Source: Nemophila menziesii (taxonomy: Eukaryota; Streptophyta; Magnoliopsida; Boraginales; Hydrophyllaceae). Taken from it: a stretch of DNA of 64,000 bases. Where the stretch lies: NCBI GenBank assembly GCA_029959085.1, contig JARWIR010000001.1, positions 72,788,899 to 72,852,898 of the forward strand. Direction: 5' to 3'. Below the pieces are notes generated by a model. That model saw only the letters and a program-made list of their open reading frames with translations, had not been told where the DNA came from and made no database searches. The position numbers and the translations under genes were made by a program. Below, in pieces: positions 22,691 to 34,411 of this stretch; the stretch's first letter is position 1, and every line of letters starts with the position of its first letter.

Positions 22691-23639
22691 GTTGTTACAA
22701 AAAAAAACCAGCATGTTTTAAAAAATAAAATTGAATCCAGCTTTATTTTGTTAATCAAAATTTTCTTTTAAATAAGAACTGTACAAGCTAAAACATATTA
22801 AACAATACAACATAACATTATATTCCTATTATCTTCTACGTAAACATTTCCACTATTTTCAAAACAAGCACGAATTCATGTAACCTTCTTCAATTATTTT
22901 ACTGATCTTCCAAGTATTTGAGGGTCGTTCAAGTTGAAAAACTCGGGTGAAGGATTCGTTTCTTCAATCTTTGCAAAAGAATAATTTAAGATTGATGATT
23001 TTGAATCAACACTGGTAATATTTTACCATGTGGTCATCCACAACAACAATTTTAGCTTTTTTAGTTCATTGATTGTCATTCTCACGTCTACCCAATGTGT
23101 ATTTTTTGGTGTAAAGTTATATTCTTCTTCTAAACTGTGTCATTGTTCGAACAGTGATATACAAGAAAAGTAAAATTTCGTTCACTTTTTGATTGCCTTG
23201 AAAGTTTTATGCTTGTCGGTGTCCGAGACCCTCTGGCCTGGTATGATTTAAATGAAAATATTGAGATAGTCTACAAGGGGAATATATATCCAGATGATAT
23301 TATGCTTGTCGGTGTCCGAGACCTTCTGGCCTGGTACCGAGAGACATTCTATTCAAGGCAAGTAGATATAAGTGAGTCTTGTAAAATATTTAAAGGCCGT
23401 GGAATTTAAAAATAGATAAAGAAAGAAACAACACAAAGATAGAAAGGCTATCATGAAGGCTTACAGAAATCACGTATAGCAGATGCCGTTACAAAGGCAT
23501 GAAAACCGAGAAGCTTGAACTCAATCAATAAAAAAGATAACAAACACGGAAAAATAAGAAATATATCCAACATTCAGTTTGTTCGAAAAATGAGAGTCAA
23601 CTTTAAAAAAAATCCTCTCTACACATTCATCCCACTAAA

Positions 23640-24455
23640 ATTTATTCCATCTTTCTTTTTCTAGCCTAAACCCATTTTATACCTTTTTTTTCATATTTTT
23701 AGCTTTTTCTCTTTCCTAATTTGTTGTTATTCAGAGAATTTTAGGATCTAACAACATTTCATAGCTTTTTTAACCTCCACTCACTCTCTCTCATCCAAAT
23801 CATCCACTCCACCGTTATCTTTAATTTCATTTTTCCTTTTCATTCCTTTTTCTTCTAGTTGCTCTCTCAAAAAATGACTAAGATGATTAGCTCAGCAAGT
23901 GTCAAAAATGTAAAGTTTGGATCTGGAAAAAACCCAAATGCTTCAAGAACAAAAACAAAGTACTGAGATATCACCAGAGAGATGTTATCACCAAACACTG
24001 ATATATTAAATACTCCGGGGTCATACAAGGGCGAAGAAGAGACGAATCTTAAAGAGAAGGGCTTGGTGAGTGAAGAATTGGAAGACATATTGAATGTTAA
24101 CCGAGATGTTGGTGAATCTAAAGGTGAATCGAAAGGAGTTCCATGGTCAAACCTATTTGGTTGCTTTGCAAGTAAATCGATGAAGCTTGAACACCACGTT
24201 CTCTACGAATGGAAGGTAAGAAGATCATTAAACCACCTATAGATGTACTATAAGAGGGTTTCGATCAGTGGGTTAACTGTTTGATAGGACAATTCATTAA
24301 TAATCCACCACCGTTCTTTGCGATTGCAAATTTTGTTAGATATCAATGGAGTAAGTTGGGTAAAGTGGAGATTAAGTCTAGCACAAAGGGTAGTGTTGTG
24401 TTTAAATTTGAGAATCAACAGTATTATAGTAAGGCTTTAGAACAAATCTAGCATA
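23640..24455 (+). pseudogene. LINE ORF1 start (DUF4283) inserted in unit 0
   Basis: After a pyrimidine-rich leader the ATG at 23873 reads MTKMISSASVKNVKFGSGKN to a stop near 23962. The frame resumes to give VPWSNLFGCFASKSMKLEHH, then in a shifted frame VNCLIGQFINNPPPFFAIAN, YQWSKLGKVEIK and GSVVFKFENQQYYSKAL. This is the 5' part of plant LINE ORF1 with the DUF4283 RNA-binding domain. The remaining ORF1 and ORF2 are absent. It interrupts unit 0 and is flanked by long direct repeats of unit sequence. Confidence 0.65.
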
Positions 24456-24821
24456 TTAATATGAAGGCTTTAGAAACAGGGCAAAGATAGAAAGTCTAAC
24501 ATGAAGGCTTACAAAAATTACGTATAGCAGATGCCGCTAGAGAGCCATGTAAACCGAGAAGCTTGAACTCAATCACGAGGGACACCAATAAAAAAGATAA
24601 CAGACACAAAAAGACAAGAAATATATCCAACACTAAGTTTTTTCGGAAATACAACATTGTTACATTAAAGTTGATATAATTAATAAAATATCTCACAGGG
24701 GGTGTGTGATTCTCGTCACAGTGTAAACATATAACAAATATAAATTGATTACATATAGTTGCATGCGTTTAGAAGTAGCTATAACGAATATCGTGCTACT
24801 TTATAATGAACAGAGATGTTT

Positions 24822-25340
24822 TTAGTAGTATTGAGGTGGTTGGGGCTTGATAGGGATCTGAGTAGTATGGAGGTGGTGGGGAGGGTGTGTAAGTTGGTGT
24901 GTAGACAGGGGTTGGTTTGTAGACGGAAGTTGGGTTGTAAACTTGGGTAGCCTTGTACACTGGGGTTAGATAGTAGACCGGGGCAGGCTTGTAGTAAGGA
25001 GTTGGCTTAGGGTATGGTTTGTAGTATGGGGCTGGCTTGTAGTCTGGGGTAGGCTTGTAGTAAGGAGTTGGTTTTGGGTACAGTTTGTAGTATGGGGTTG
25101 GCTTGTAGTATGGGGTAGGCTTGTATTAGACGGGGGCTAGTTTATAGTATTTATCTAAAGGATAAGATTAAATAATACTTTGACTCTTCCGACTTCTTGT
25201 AGTGTTTTGGTTCGTGTTTGTAATTTAGATCAACGGTTACAGTTGACGATGGTGAAGCGTATGATGATTAAGGTGCATCATAAGCTAATACAGGTGTGGA
25301 TATCAAGGCAAATTCCACAACAAATAACTCAGCTTCCCAT
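24822..25340 (-). pseudogene. Proline/tyrosine-rich cell-wall protein pseudogene (unit 0)
   Basis: Minus-strand relative of the PRP genes at 50.6-61.7 kb. The ATG at 25340 is followed by MGS and then TGA at codon 4, where the intact copies have CGA. Further indels break the signal peptide and later codons. The YYKPTP-type repeat block is recognisable from about 24960 to 25140. The promoter with its TATA box has been replaced by a PIF/Harbinger relic at about 25402. Confidence 0.85.
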
Positions 25341-25477
25341 AATAAAGATTTAAATTTGTAAAAAATTTCGCTTAAGAATGATTATGTATGGAAATCACCT
25401 AATTTGGACGGATGCAACCCTATTGGTGTGCTTAGAATTTAATTCATGTGCAAGACACATGAAACTTTATTTTTATT

Positions 25478-26262
25478 TTGGACGGATGCAACCCAATTGG
25501 TGCGCTTGATGAAAATTCGACATTTATTGTTGTTGCCATTAATAAACAAACAATGCATAAAGGAAGAAGGAAGAGCGAATTTTACCAATATATTTTGACT
25601 GTTTGTGACTTTAATATGATTTTCACTTTTGCTTTTGATGGTTGGGAAGGGGCAGAACATGATTATATGGTGTTGACTGAAGTTGTAGCTAATCCAAATT
25701 CAGGTTTTCCAATAACTTTTCCAAGTACGCTTTAAATTCGAAGTTAATAATATTATATTTGGTCTGTTTAATACTTTAATATGTGTATGTGTATATAAAT
25801 ATTTTCATAGAAAAAATATTATAGCAAATATTATCTTTGTGATGCTGCATATTCTCACAGTCGAGGATTTATGGTGCCATATCGCAATGTGAGGAATTAA
25901 TTAGGAGATTATCGTCATCGACGGGCAATGGATTAAGAGAAAAAATTCAACCATGCATATGTCAAACTGATAAACGTGATCGAACGTACTTTTTGTGTAC
26001 TGAAAACAAGGTTTCCAATTTTGAAGTAATGAATCATTTTTCTCTAAAAGTATAGAGAAGACTTATTGCGTGTTTCACGGTTCATAATTTTATACGAAAA
26101 AAGAGTTTAAGTGACAAACTTTTTGCTTAGTATGATCAACCTGAGATAGTATTTGTAGATGAATATACACAAGAATATGGTGAAGGAGTCAAGACTGAAG
26201 CATCTAGAATACATGGGAGTGTACAAGATCAAATATTTACGATAAATTTGTAAGAAGAAATT
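25478..26262 (+). pseudogene. PIF/Harbinger transposase relic
   Basis: 25478-25735 encodes CNPIGALDENSTFI and then YILTVCDFNMIFTFAFDGWE and GAEHDYMVL, the DDE_Tnp_4-type catalytic region of plant Harbinger transposases (consensus C-I-G-A-I-D-G-T-H and the ...DFNM.FT...GWEG.AHD block). After a gap 25830-26160 encodes YYLCDAAYSHSRGFMVPYRN, KFNHAYVKLINVIERTFCVL and LSDKLFA-like stretches with stops. The catalytic D/D/E positions can be guessed but the gene is dead. A 70-bp direct repeat of TTTGGACGGATGCAACCC lies at 25404 and 25478. Confidence 0.75.
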
Positions 26263-26676
26263 TCAATCCAGCTGATGAAAAATAACTAAAAATAGATATG
26301 TAGGATATTTATTTATTGTTTGATTTCTCAAGAATATTTTATTTAATATGTTTGACTTATTAAAAATTAGAAAAGGTTATATAATTTATGTATAAAATGT
26401 GTATGTAGTTGTGTGTTTATCATTCGAATCATCCTTCAAGTTTAATAACAATAAAAGATTAACTATTTAACAATTCAGAAAGTTAAAATAGGTAAAGTGG
26501 CATATTCAGATAATTTATTCAATTCATTTACCAAACCGCTTAAGTAATTCAGTATTTAGATATTGTTTCTTAACATATTAAGTTTAATTTAGTTGTTTAT
26601 TAATTTAGTTTTTTATTAATTTAGTTGTTTATTAATTTAGTTGTGTATTTAGAATGAAGCACTTATCACTTATGTA
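26263..26676. other. AT-rich DNA with a short TTTAGTTGTTTATTAAT repeat
   Basis: No gene. About three tandem copies of a 20-bp TTAATTTAGTTG(T)TTA motif at 26583-26645. Confidence 0.5.
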
Positions 26677-27123
26677 TGTTTGGATTCATTTTTTTAAAGG
26701 AAAAGAAAGGAAATGATATGAATTAATTTTTCCTTTCCTTTGTTTGAATTCGTTTTTAAATTAAAGGAAAGTAATTCAATGGATTGCAGAATCCTTTCTT
26801 TTCCTTTAAAACGTCAATTATGTAATCCTCTCATTTTGGAGTCATTCAAAGGAAAGGAAATGATTATTTTTTTAAATGTCACAACTAACCTTATAATTTT
26901 AATATATAATATTTTTACATAACACAAAAAGGGTATAAAGGTGTTTTTGTGTAAAATAATCGTTTCCTTTCATTTAATAATGTGAATCCAAACAAGTGAT
27001 TCTTTAACCAATTACTTTCTTTTCCTTTACATAATCCAAACGCAATTATCACTTCCCTTTTCATTCCTTTAATATTTTTATATTTCTATCATTTCTTTTC
27101 CTTTGATAATTTGAATCCAAACA
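26677..27123. mobile_element. MITE-like element with terminal inverted repeats
   Basis: About 447 bp. Begins TGTTTGGATTCA with AAAGGAAAAGAAAGGAAATG and ends with the inverted counterpart CATTTCTTTTCC...TTTGAATCCAAACA. The interior repeats AAAGGAAAGGAA motifs in both orientations. ATGTA before and ATGCA after may be an imperfect target duplication. No coding capacity. Confidence 0.6.
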
Positions 27124-27194
27124 ATGCATAATGTAGTTCATCTTTAATTAAAGACTAAAAATAATATAATTTTATCTTTGTTAACCTCAACATT

Positions 27195-28020
27195 TTATTT
27201 TAGAAAGTTAATTAGAACACACAAAACTTATTTCTGTGTATTCATAAAATACCTAAAACTCGAATTTATGTATTCCTGTAACACACAAAACATGATTTTG
27301 TTTGTTCCAAAACCGTGGAACACACAAATCTCAGAATTATGTATTCTTAGAACACATAAAATTCATTTTTGTGTATTCATGGAACACATAAAACTCGAAT
27401 TTATGTATTCCAGTAATACACAAAACTTGATTTTGTTTGTTCCAATTTTGTGGAACACACAAATATCAGAACTGTGTATTCTTGGAACATACAAATCTCA
27501 TAATTGTGTATTCTTGGAACACACAAATCTGAAGAACGCACAAATATCAGATATATGTGTTCATGGAACACACAAATCTCAAATATGTGTGTTCCACGGA
27601 ATTGGAACACAAAAAACTCAAATTTGTGTGTTCATGGAACACATAAAGCTCAAAATTGTGTGTTCCACGGAATTGGGACACATATATCTCAAATTTGTTT
27701 GTTCATGGAACACATAAAACTCAAATTTGTGTGATCATGGAACACATAAAAATCAAATTTGTGTGTTCATGGAACACAGAAAACTCAAATTTATGTATTC
27801 ATGTAACTCATAAAACTCAAATTTGTTTATTCATGGACCACATAAAACTCGAACTTATGTATTCATGGAACTCATAAAACTCGAACTTATGTATTCCTTG
27901 AATACACAAAACTTGATTTTGGTTTGTCAAATTATGTGTATTTCTGAACACACAAATCTTAGAATTGTGTGTTCCCACAACACACAAATCTCAGCATTAC
28001 GTGTTCATGGAACACAAAAT
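27195..28020. repeat. Palindromic minisatellite, ~32-33 bp unit
   Basis: About 25 imperfect units built on GGAACACATAAAACTCAAAT followed by TTGTGTGTTCAT. At each junction the sequence TGTGTTC-ATG-GAACACA is an inverted repeat, so either strand could fold into a series of short hairpins. Open frames of 70-180 codons in several phases on both strands are a by-product of a stop-poor repeat, not genes. It ends in A-rich sequence at about 28030-28080. Confidence 0.85.
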
Positions 28021-28319
28021 TTCGCTAAGAAAAATTTGGAAAAAAAAATTGGAAAAAAAAAATTTAAAAAGAAAAATTAAAAACGAAATTAAATTAATAA
28101 ATATTATTATAAGTAAAAAATAGACCTATGGATATTTTTGTAATCTTCCAATTTTTTGTACTTAAGTGGGAATTAAGTTGAAGTTGTAATTAATTGAGAA
28201 TTCTTAAGCTCTCCGCGTAATTAACTAGGCGTTGTCCCTTTTTATAATTAGGTACCTTTATTAGTATATCTTGGATAAAAATCCCTAAATTAATTAGTTT
28301 TATGTTATGAATATTTATA

Positions 28320-29475
28320 TGCGGGAATTAGTATATAAGGCCTATGGCCATTTGTGTTTCTATTATCGGGTCAACTTCCCAACTAGTAGTTGGGTTCCCA
28401 ACTAATAGGGGTAAAAAACCCAAAAACCCCTCCCCTAACAAATATATAACCCCAAACCCAACCCAACCCATCCTCGCTCTTCTCTCTCAGCATACACGCC
28501 CCTCTCCCCTCCCCTTCCCTCCCTTCTATGTGATTCTGACCAACCCACCACCACCTCCCCTACCCTCTATGTGATCTCCGACCATACCACCACCACCTCC
28601 CCTGCCCTTTTGGTGATATCTGACCAACCCACCACCACCTTCCATCCCCACCATCATCAGCATCGTACCCACCCCTACCCTACCCCTCTCACTAGATACA
28701 CCATCCCAACCATAATCCCCACCATCATCAACATCAAAGCAACCCCACCCACCCCTCCTACCTCTTTTTGTTTGACATCATGATCCCCACAATCATCAAC
28801 ATCAAAACCACCCCACTCACCCCTACTACCTCCTGTCGTTCCCCACCATCATCAACATCAAACCCACCTCATCATTCTCCTACTCACTACAAACGACAGC
28901 GCTAGAGCTCAGCCATCAACACTGCTAACCCCTGCTCAACATCTCTTCACCACCATCAACCCGAATCTCACCATCGAAACCCACCTTTGCACCACCATCG
29001 AAACCCCAATACCGTCGCCGACGCTCGTGGACCATTCACCACGCTAAAGATCTAGACAACTCCGGCGAGCATGAGAAAATAGAGCCACTGGTATAGACGG
29101 TCGAGGTCAAATCGAATTATGGGCCCAACCCGTCGAAAGCAATTTGAATCATGGGCTCAGCCCATCATGGTCTCTCTGGAGCACGATTCACACCACCACC
29201 ATCTCAGCAGCGGCTGAACTCCGGCCCTTGAACACCACCGTTCACAGCCGTTTTCCATCTCCATCACCATCGACATCAATACCCCTCTTCGCCAATCTTT
29301 CCCTCTCACTATATATTATCAACATCACCACCATCCACCATTCTCAACACCATCTTCTCCATCCTTATAATCATCTTCACCATCCTCAACAGCATCCTCA
29401 CCATCCTCACCACCATCACAGTAGCCAGTCTTATCCAAGTTCACATCGATTCACCTTCCCACAAATCCACTAAAC
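28320..29475. other. C-rich segment with TATA-like sequences, no gene recognised
   Basis: Two TATA-like stretches (GTATATAAGG near 28331, AAATATATAACC near 28440) are followed by about 1 kb of CCACCACC-, CATCATCAACATC- and CTCCCCT-rich sequence. The layout resembles the leader of a gene or retroelement, but the open frames are low-complexity His/Pro/Thr and carry no domain. Confidence 0.35.
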
Positions 29476-30606
29476 CGACTCAAGAAAAGAGTGTCTCATT
29501 ATGTGTTCTTTTGTTTAACTTTTTTGTCAATTTTCACCAGCCCACCATGTCTCATTTTGTGTTGATGGGTACAGGCTCAGTAGTAAGAGTAAAGATATGT
29601 ACAACCCAATATATGATTTAAGAATATGGGTACAACCCATTCATCCTTGTTTTTTTTTTGTGTGATATTGGTTGGGCCAAGGCTTAAGATTGTCTACTTC
29701 GGTCTGGCCGTACAAAGAATTTGTTCATGATGGGTCTGTATCCCCATAGACAATACTTAAAATGACTTAATAAAAACCGAGAATTATTTAATCAAAAAAA
29801 ATATAACTTGATGGTTTTATATGGGGGATTGGTTGCGAGTTTTGTGGGTCTGTAACCATATATAGTATTTTAAATGGGTAATTATCGACGATGACTAAAA
29901 TACAATGTAATAAACAAATGAATAAAGAGATGTAAAAAACACGATGTGGGTCCGTACCCATCACGAGTTTATTTTTCTAGCTTAAGCAACGGGTATAAAG
30001 GTAAAAAAACCAAACTAGATAATTACAATTGGCCTTAGAAAAAAAGTTGTATCTAGTTTGGCTTTAAATTATAAGGTTGGCCAAAATTTGGCCCTATAAT
30101 GTAAATTTTTCTATTTATATATATGAAATTGAATGATATATTGAAATAGAAAAATTATTTTAACTGCAAACAAAAAAGTTCTATATGTTTAATTAATTTA
30201 AAATATAAATAAGGTAAACATATATATAGTTTTATGGTATGAATCTTTAATTTCAATATATATAGAAGTATTTATCAAAAAAATTGGCTTTAAAAGATAC
30301 AACCTGATAACCTTGTTCTTTTCAAAATCATTTAGTTTTATCATTAATGGTAAAGTAGGCCAAGTAATAATTTTTTTTGATTTTTAATTTTTTTGTGGAT
30401 AACTAAATAGTTAAACAATCTATTGTTTCGAAAAAATAAAATTACATAATTGTATAGAAAAGTTATACTAACAAAAATGGTGCAAATATAATATTTTTTA
30501 AATAATATAATTTGTAGTAATATTTTCTATTTAAATACAAGAATGACAAATAAATTATAGTAACTAATATCCAATCATGATGTTTTGGTTTTCATTATTG
30601 TTAATT
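29476..30606. other. AT-rich DNA, no gene seen
   Basis: Several short imperfect GGGTAC..ACCCAT-type inverted repeats at 29565-29970. Otherwise nothing recognisable up to the CACTA target site. Confidence 0.5.
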
Positions 30607-30639
30607 ATTCACTACTGGAAATGCGGTGTTTACCCACGA

Positions 30640-30912
30640 CAAATTAGCGACGATCCGTAATTCGTCGTTAAACTGACTCAGTTAGCGACGAAAGAAAATT
30701 AGCGACAATAATTTACCGTGTCGCTAATTAGCGACAACGTATTTGTCGATATATTTTAGTTTTTCGTCGCTAATTGTTTTTACTTCTTATTGAATTTTTT
30801 TTTCTTGACAAACTGCCGTCGCTATTTTAGCGACTATGTCTGTCGTCGCTATTTTGAAGATTAGCGACGACTAAAGTAGTTTACCCACGACCCGTATTGT
30901 CGTCGCTAAACT
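30640..30912. repeat. 5' subterminal repeats of the CACTA element
   Basis: About nine copies of TTAGCGAC(G)A or its complement in 270 bp. In maize En/Spm the TNPA protein binds such subterminal motifs; the same role here is inferred. Confidence 0.8.
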
Positions 30913-31020
30913 TCGATCCTATTTAATGGCTACAGCAGGTTTTATAACCCACATAACACACAAAACACCCAAAAAAATCCTCCGATTTTCTCCCAAAAAA
31001 TCAACAAACACAAAACACCT

Positions 31021-34000
31021 AACTTTGACCATAAACACTTGACTTTGACTCTAAACACTTAACTTTGACTCTAAACACCTAACTTTGACCATAAACACTT
31101 AACTTTGACCATAAACACTTAACTTTGACTCTAAACACTTAACTTTGACTCGAAACACCTAACTTTGACCATAAACACTTAACTTTGACCATAAACACTT
31201 AACTTTGACCATAAACACTTAACTTTGACTCGAAACACCTAACTTTGACCATAAACACTTAACTTTGACTCTAAACACCTAACTTTGACCATAAACACTT
31301 AACTTTGACCATAAACACTTAACTTTGACTCGAAACACCTAACTTTGACCATAAACACCTAACTTTGACCATAAACACTTAACTTTGACTCTAAACACCT
31401 AACTTTGACTCTAAACACCTAACTTTGACCATAAACACTTAACTTTGACTCTAAACACTTAACTTTGACTCTAAACACCTAACTTTGACCATAAACACTT
31501 AACTTTGACCATAAACACTTAACTTTGACTCTAAACACTTAACTTTGACTCGAAACACCTAACTTTGACCATAAACACTTTACTTTGACCATAAACACTT
31601 AACTTTGACCATAAACACTTAACTTTGACTCGAAACACCTAACTTTGACCATAAACACTTAACTTTGACTCTAAACACCTAACTTTGACCATAAACACTT
31701 AACTTTGACCATAAACACTTAACTTTGACCATAAACACTTAACTTTGACTCGAAACACCTAACTTTGACCATAAACACCTAACTTTGACCATAAACACTT
31801 AACTTTGACTCTAAACACTTAACTTTGACTCTAAACACCTAACTTTGACCATAAACACTTAACTTTGACCATAAACACTTAACTTTGACTCTAAACACTT
31901 AACTTTGACTCGAAACACCTAACTTTGACCATAAACACTTAACTTTGACCATAAACACTTATCTTTGACTCGAAACACCTAAGTTTGACCATAAACACTT
32001 AACTTTGACTCTAAACACCTAACTTTGACCATAAACACTTAACTTTGACCATAAACACTTAACTTTGACCATAAACGCTTAACTTTGACTCGAAACACCT
32101 AACATTGACCATAAACACCTAACTTTGACCATAAACACTTAACTTTGACTCTAAACACCTAACTTTGACTCTAAACACCTAACTTTGACCATAAACACTT
32201 AACTTTGACCATAAACACTTAACTTTGACTCTAAACACTTAACTTTGACTCGAAACACCTAACTTTGACCATAAACACTTAACTTTGACCATAAACACTT
32301 AACTTTGACTCGAAACACCTAACTTTGACCATAAACACTTAACTTTGACTCTAAACACCTAACTTTGACCATAAACACTTAACTTTGACCATAAACACTT
32401 AACTTTGACTCGAAACACCTAACTTTGACCATAAACACCTAACTTTGACCATAAACACTTAACTTTGACTCTAAACACTTAACTTTGACTCTAAACACCT
32501 AACTTCGACCATAAACACTTAACTTTGACCATAAACACTTAACTTTGACTCTAAACACTTAACTTTGACTCGAAACACCTAACTTTGACCATAAACACTT
32601 AACTTTGACCATAAACACTTAACTTTGACCATAAACACTTAACTTTGACTCGAAACACCTAACTTTGACCATAAACACTTAACTTTGACTCTAAACACCT
32701 AACTTTGACCATAAACACTTAACTTTGACCATAAACACTTAACTTTGACTCGAAACACCTAACATTGACCATAAACACCTAACTTTGACCATAAACACTT
32801 AACTTTGACTCTAAACACCTAACTTTGACTCTAAACACCTAACTTTGACCATAAACACTTAACTTTGACTCTAAACACTTAACTTTGACTCTAAACACCT
32901 AACTTTGACCATAAACACTTAACTTTGACCATAAACACTTAACTTTGACTCTAAACACTTAACTTTGACTCGAAACACCTAACTTTGACCATAAACACTT
33001 AACTTTGACCATAAACACTTAACTTTGACCATAAACATTTAACTTTGACTCGAAACACCTAACTTTGACCATAAACACTTAACTTTGACTCTAAACACCT
33101 AACTTTGACCATAAACACTTAACTTTGACCATAAACACTTAACTTTGACCATAAACACTTAACTTTGACTCGAAACACCTAACTTTGACCATAAACACCT
33201 AACTTTGACCATAAACACTTAACTTTGACTCTAAACACTTAACTTTGACTCTAAACACCTAACTTTGACCATAAACACTTAACTTTGACCATAAACACTT
33301 AACTTTGACTCTAAACACTTAACTTTGACTCGAAACACCTAACTTTGACCATAAACACTTAACTTTGACCATAAACACTTAACTTTGACCATAAACACTT
33401 AACTTTGACTCGAAACACCTAACTTTGACCATAAACACTTAACTTTGACCATAAACACTTAACTTTGACTCTAAACACTTAACTTTGACTCGAAACACCT
33501 AACTTTGACCATAAACACTTAACTTTGACCATAAACACTTAACTTTGACCATAAACACTTAACTTTGACCATAAACACTTAACTTTGACCATAAACACTT
33601 AACTTTGACCATAAACACTTAACTTTGACCATAAACACTTAACTTTGACCATAAACACTTAACTTTGACCATAAACACTTAACTTTGACTCGAAACACCT
33701 AACTTTGACCATAAACACCTAACTTTGACCATAAACACTTAACTTTGACTCTAAACACTTAACTTTGACTCGAAACACCTAACTTTGACCATAAACACTT
33801 AACTTTGACCATAAACACTTAACATTGACCATAAACACTTAACTTTGACCATAAACACTTAACTTTGACCATAAACACTTAACTTTGACTCAAAACACCT
33901 AACTTTGACCATAAACACTTAACTTTGACCATAAACACTTAACGTTGACCATAAACACTTAACTTTGACTCTAAACACTTAACTTTGACTCGAAACACCT

Positions 34001-34240
34001 AACTTTGACCATAAACACTTAACTTTGACCATAAACACTTAACTTTGACTCTAAACACTTAACTTTGACTCGAAACACCTAACTTTGACCATAAACACTT
34101 AACTTTGACCATAAACACTTAACTTTGACCATAAACACTTAACTTTGACTCTAAACACTCAACTTTGACTCTAAACACTTAACTTTGACTCGAAACACCT
34201 AACTTTGACCATAAACACTTAACTTTGACCATAAACACTT
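31021..34240. repeat. 20-bp minisatellite, 161 monomers, a W-box in almost every one
   Basis: Monomer AACTTTGAC(C/T)(AT/CT/CG)AAACAC(TT/CT). The 3,220 bp are exactly 161 x 20 with no register shift that I can find. Three main variants are mixed: C-AT, T-CT and T-CG. Every monomer carries TTGACC or TTGACT (W-box, the WRKY-factor site) except rare mutated ones such as that at 32501 (TTCGACC). Variant order forms longer repeats: the pair CG-monomer then C-AT...CCT recurs at 31321, 31741, 32081, 32401, 32741, 33161 and 33681. The array separates the 5' end of the CACTA element from its gene. Confidence 0.95.
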
Positions 34241-34372
34241 GACTAAACACCCAAACACCCAAGTTTGACCATAAACACTTGACTAAACACCCCGAACACC
34301 CAATTAAGAATGTGAAAAGGAACCAAAAAAAAACAAAAAAAAAATACAAGAAAGGGTAAGCATCTTAAACCC

Positions 34373-34410
<38 letters not shown>

Positions 34411-34411
<1 letters not shown>

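Larger units (their letters stand above)
21737..25402 (-). repeat. Diverged copy of the 3.6-kb PRP unit (unit 0)
   Basis: Collinear with the repeat unit amplified from 50.3 kb. The left end (TTTTTGCCTGCT..., about 21737) matches 51611. The copia RT relic, the GCTTGTCGGTGTCCG segment and the PRP gene then follow in the same order and orientation. It carries many substitutions, a local duplication of the TGTCGGTGTCCGAGACC segment (23215 and 23309), and a ~0.9-kb LINE insert between two ~150-bp direct repeats (about 23430-23585 and 24480-24640). Right of the PRP gene the homology stops at about 25402, before the TATA box. Confidence 0.85.

Noticed and set aside
27178..28080. Several overlapping open frames of 70-180 codons on both strands
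   Set aside because: They read through a stop-poor ~32-bp minisatellite in multiple phases; their repeated peptides follow the DNA repeat and show no domain.
29144..29473. 109-codon frame rich in His, Ser and Pro
   Set aside because: Produced by CATCACC and CACCATC repeats; no start context, domain or splice support.
31021..34240. Regular 20-bp repeats as a CRISPR array or telomeric repeat
   Set aside because: There are no spacers between repeats, the monomer is not a telomere motif, and the array lies inside a CACTA element of a plant genome.
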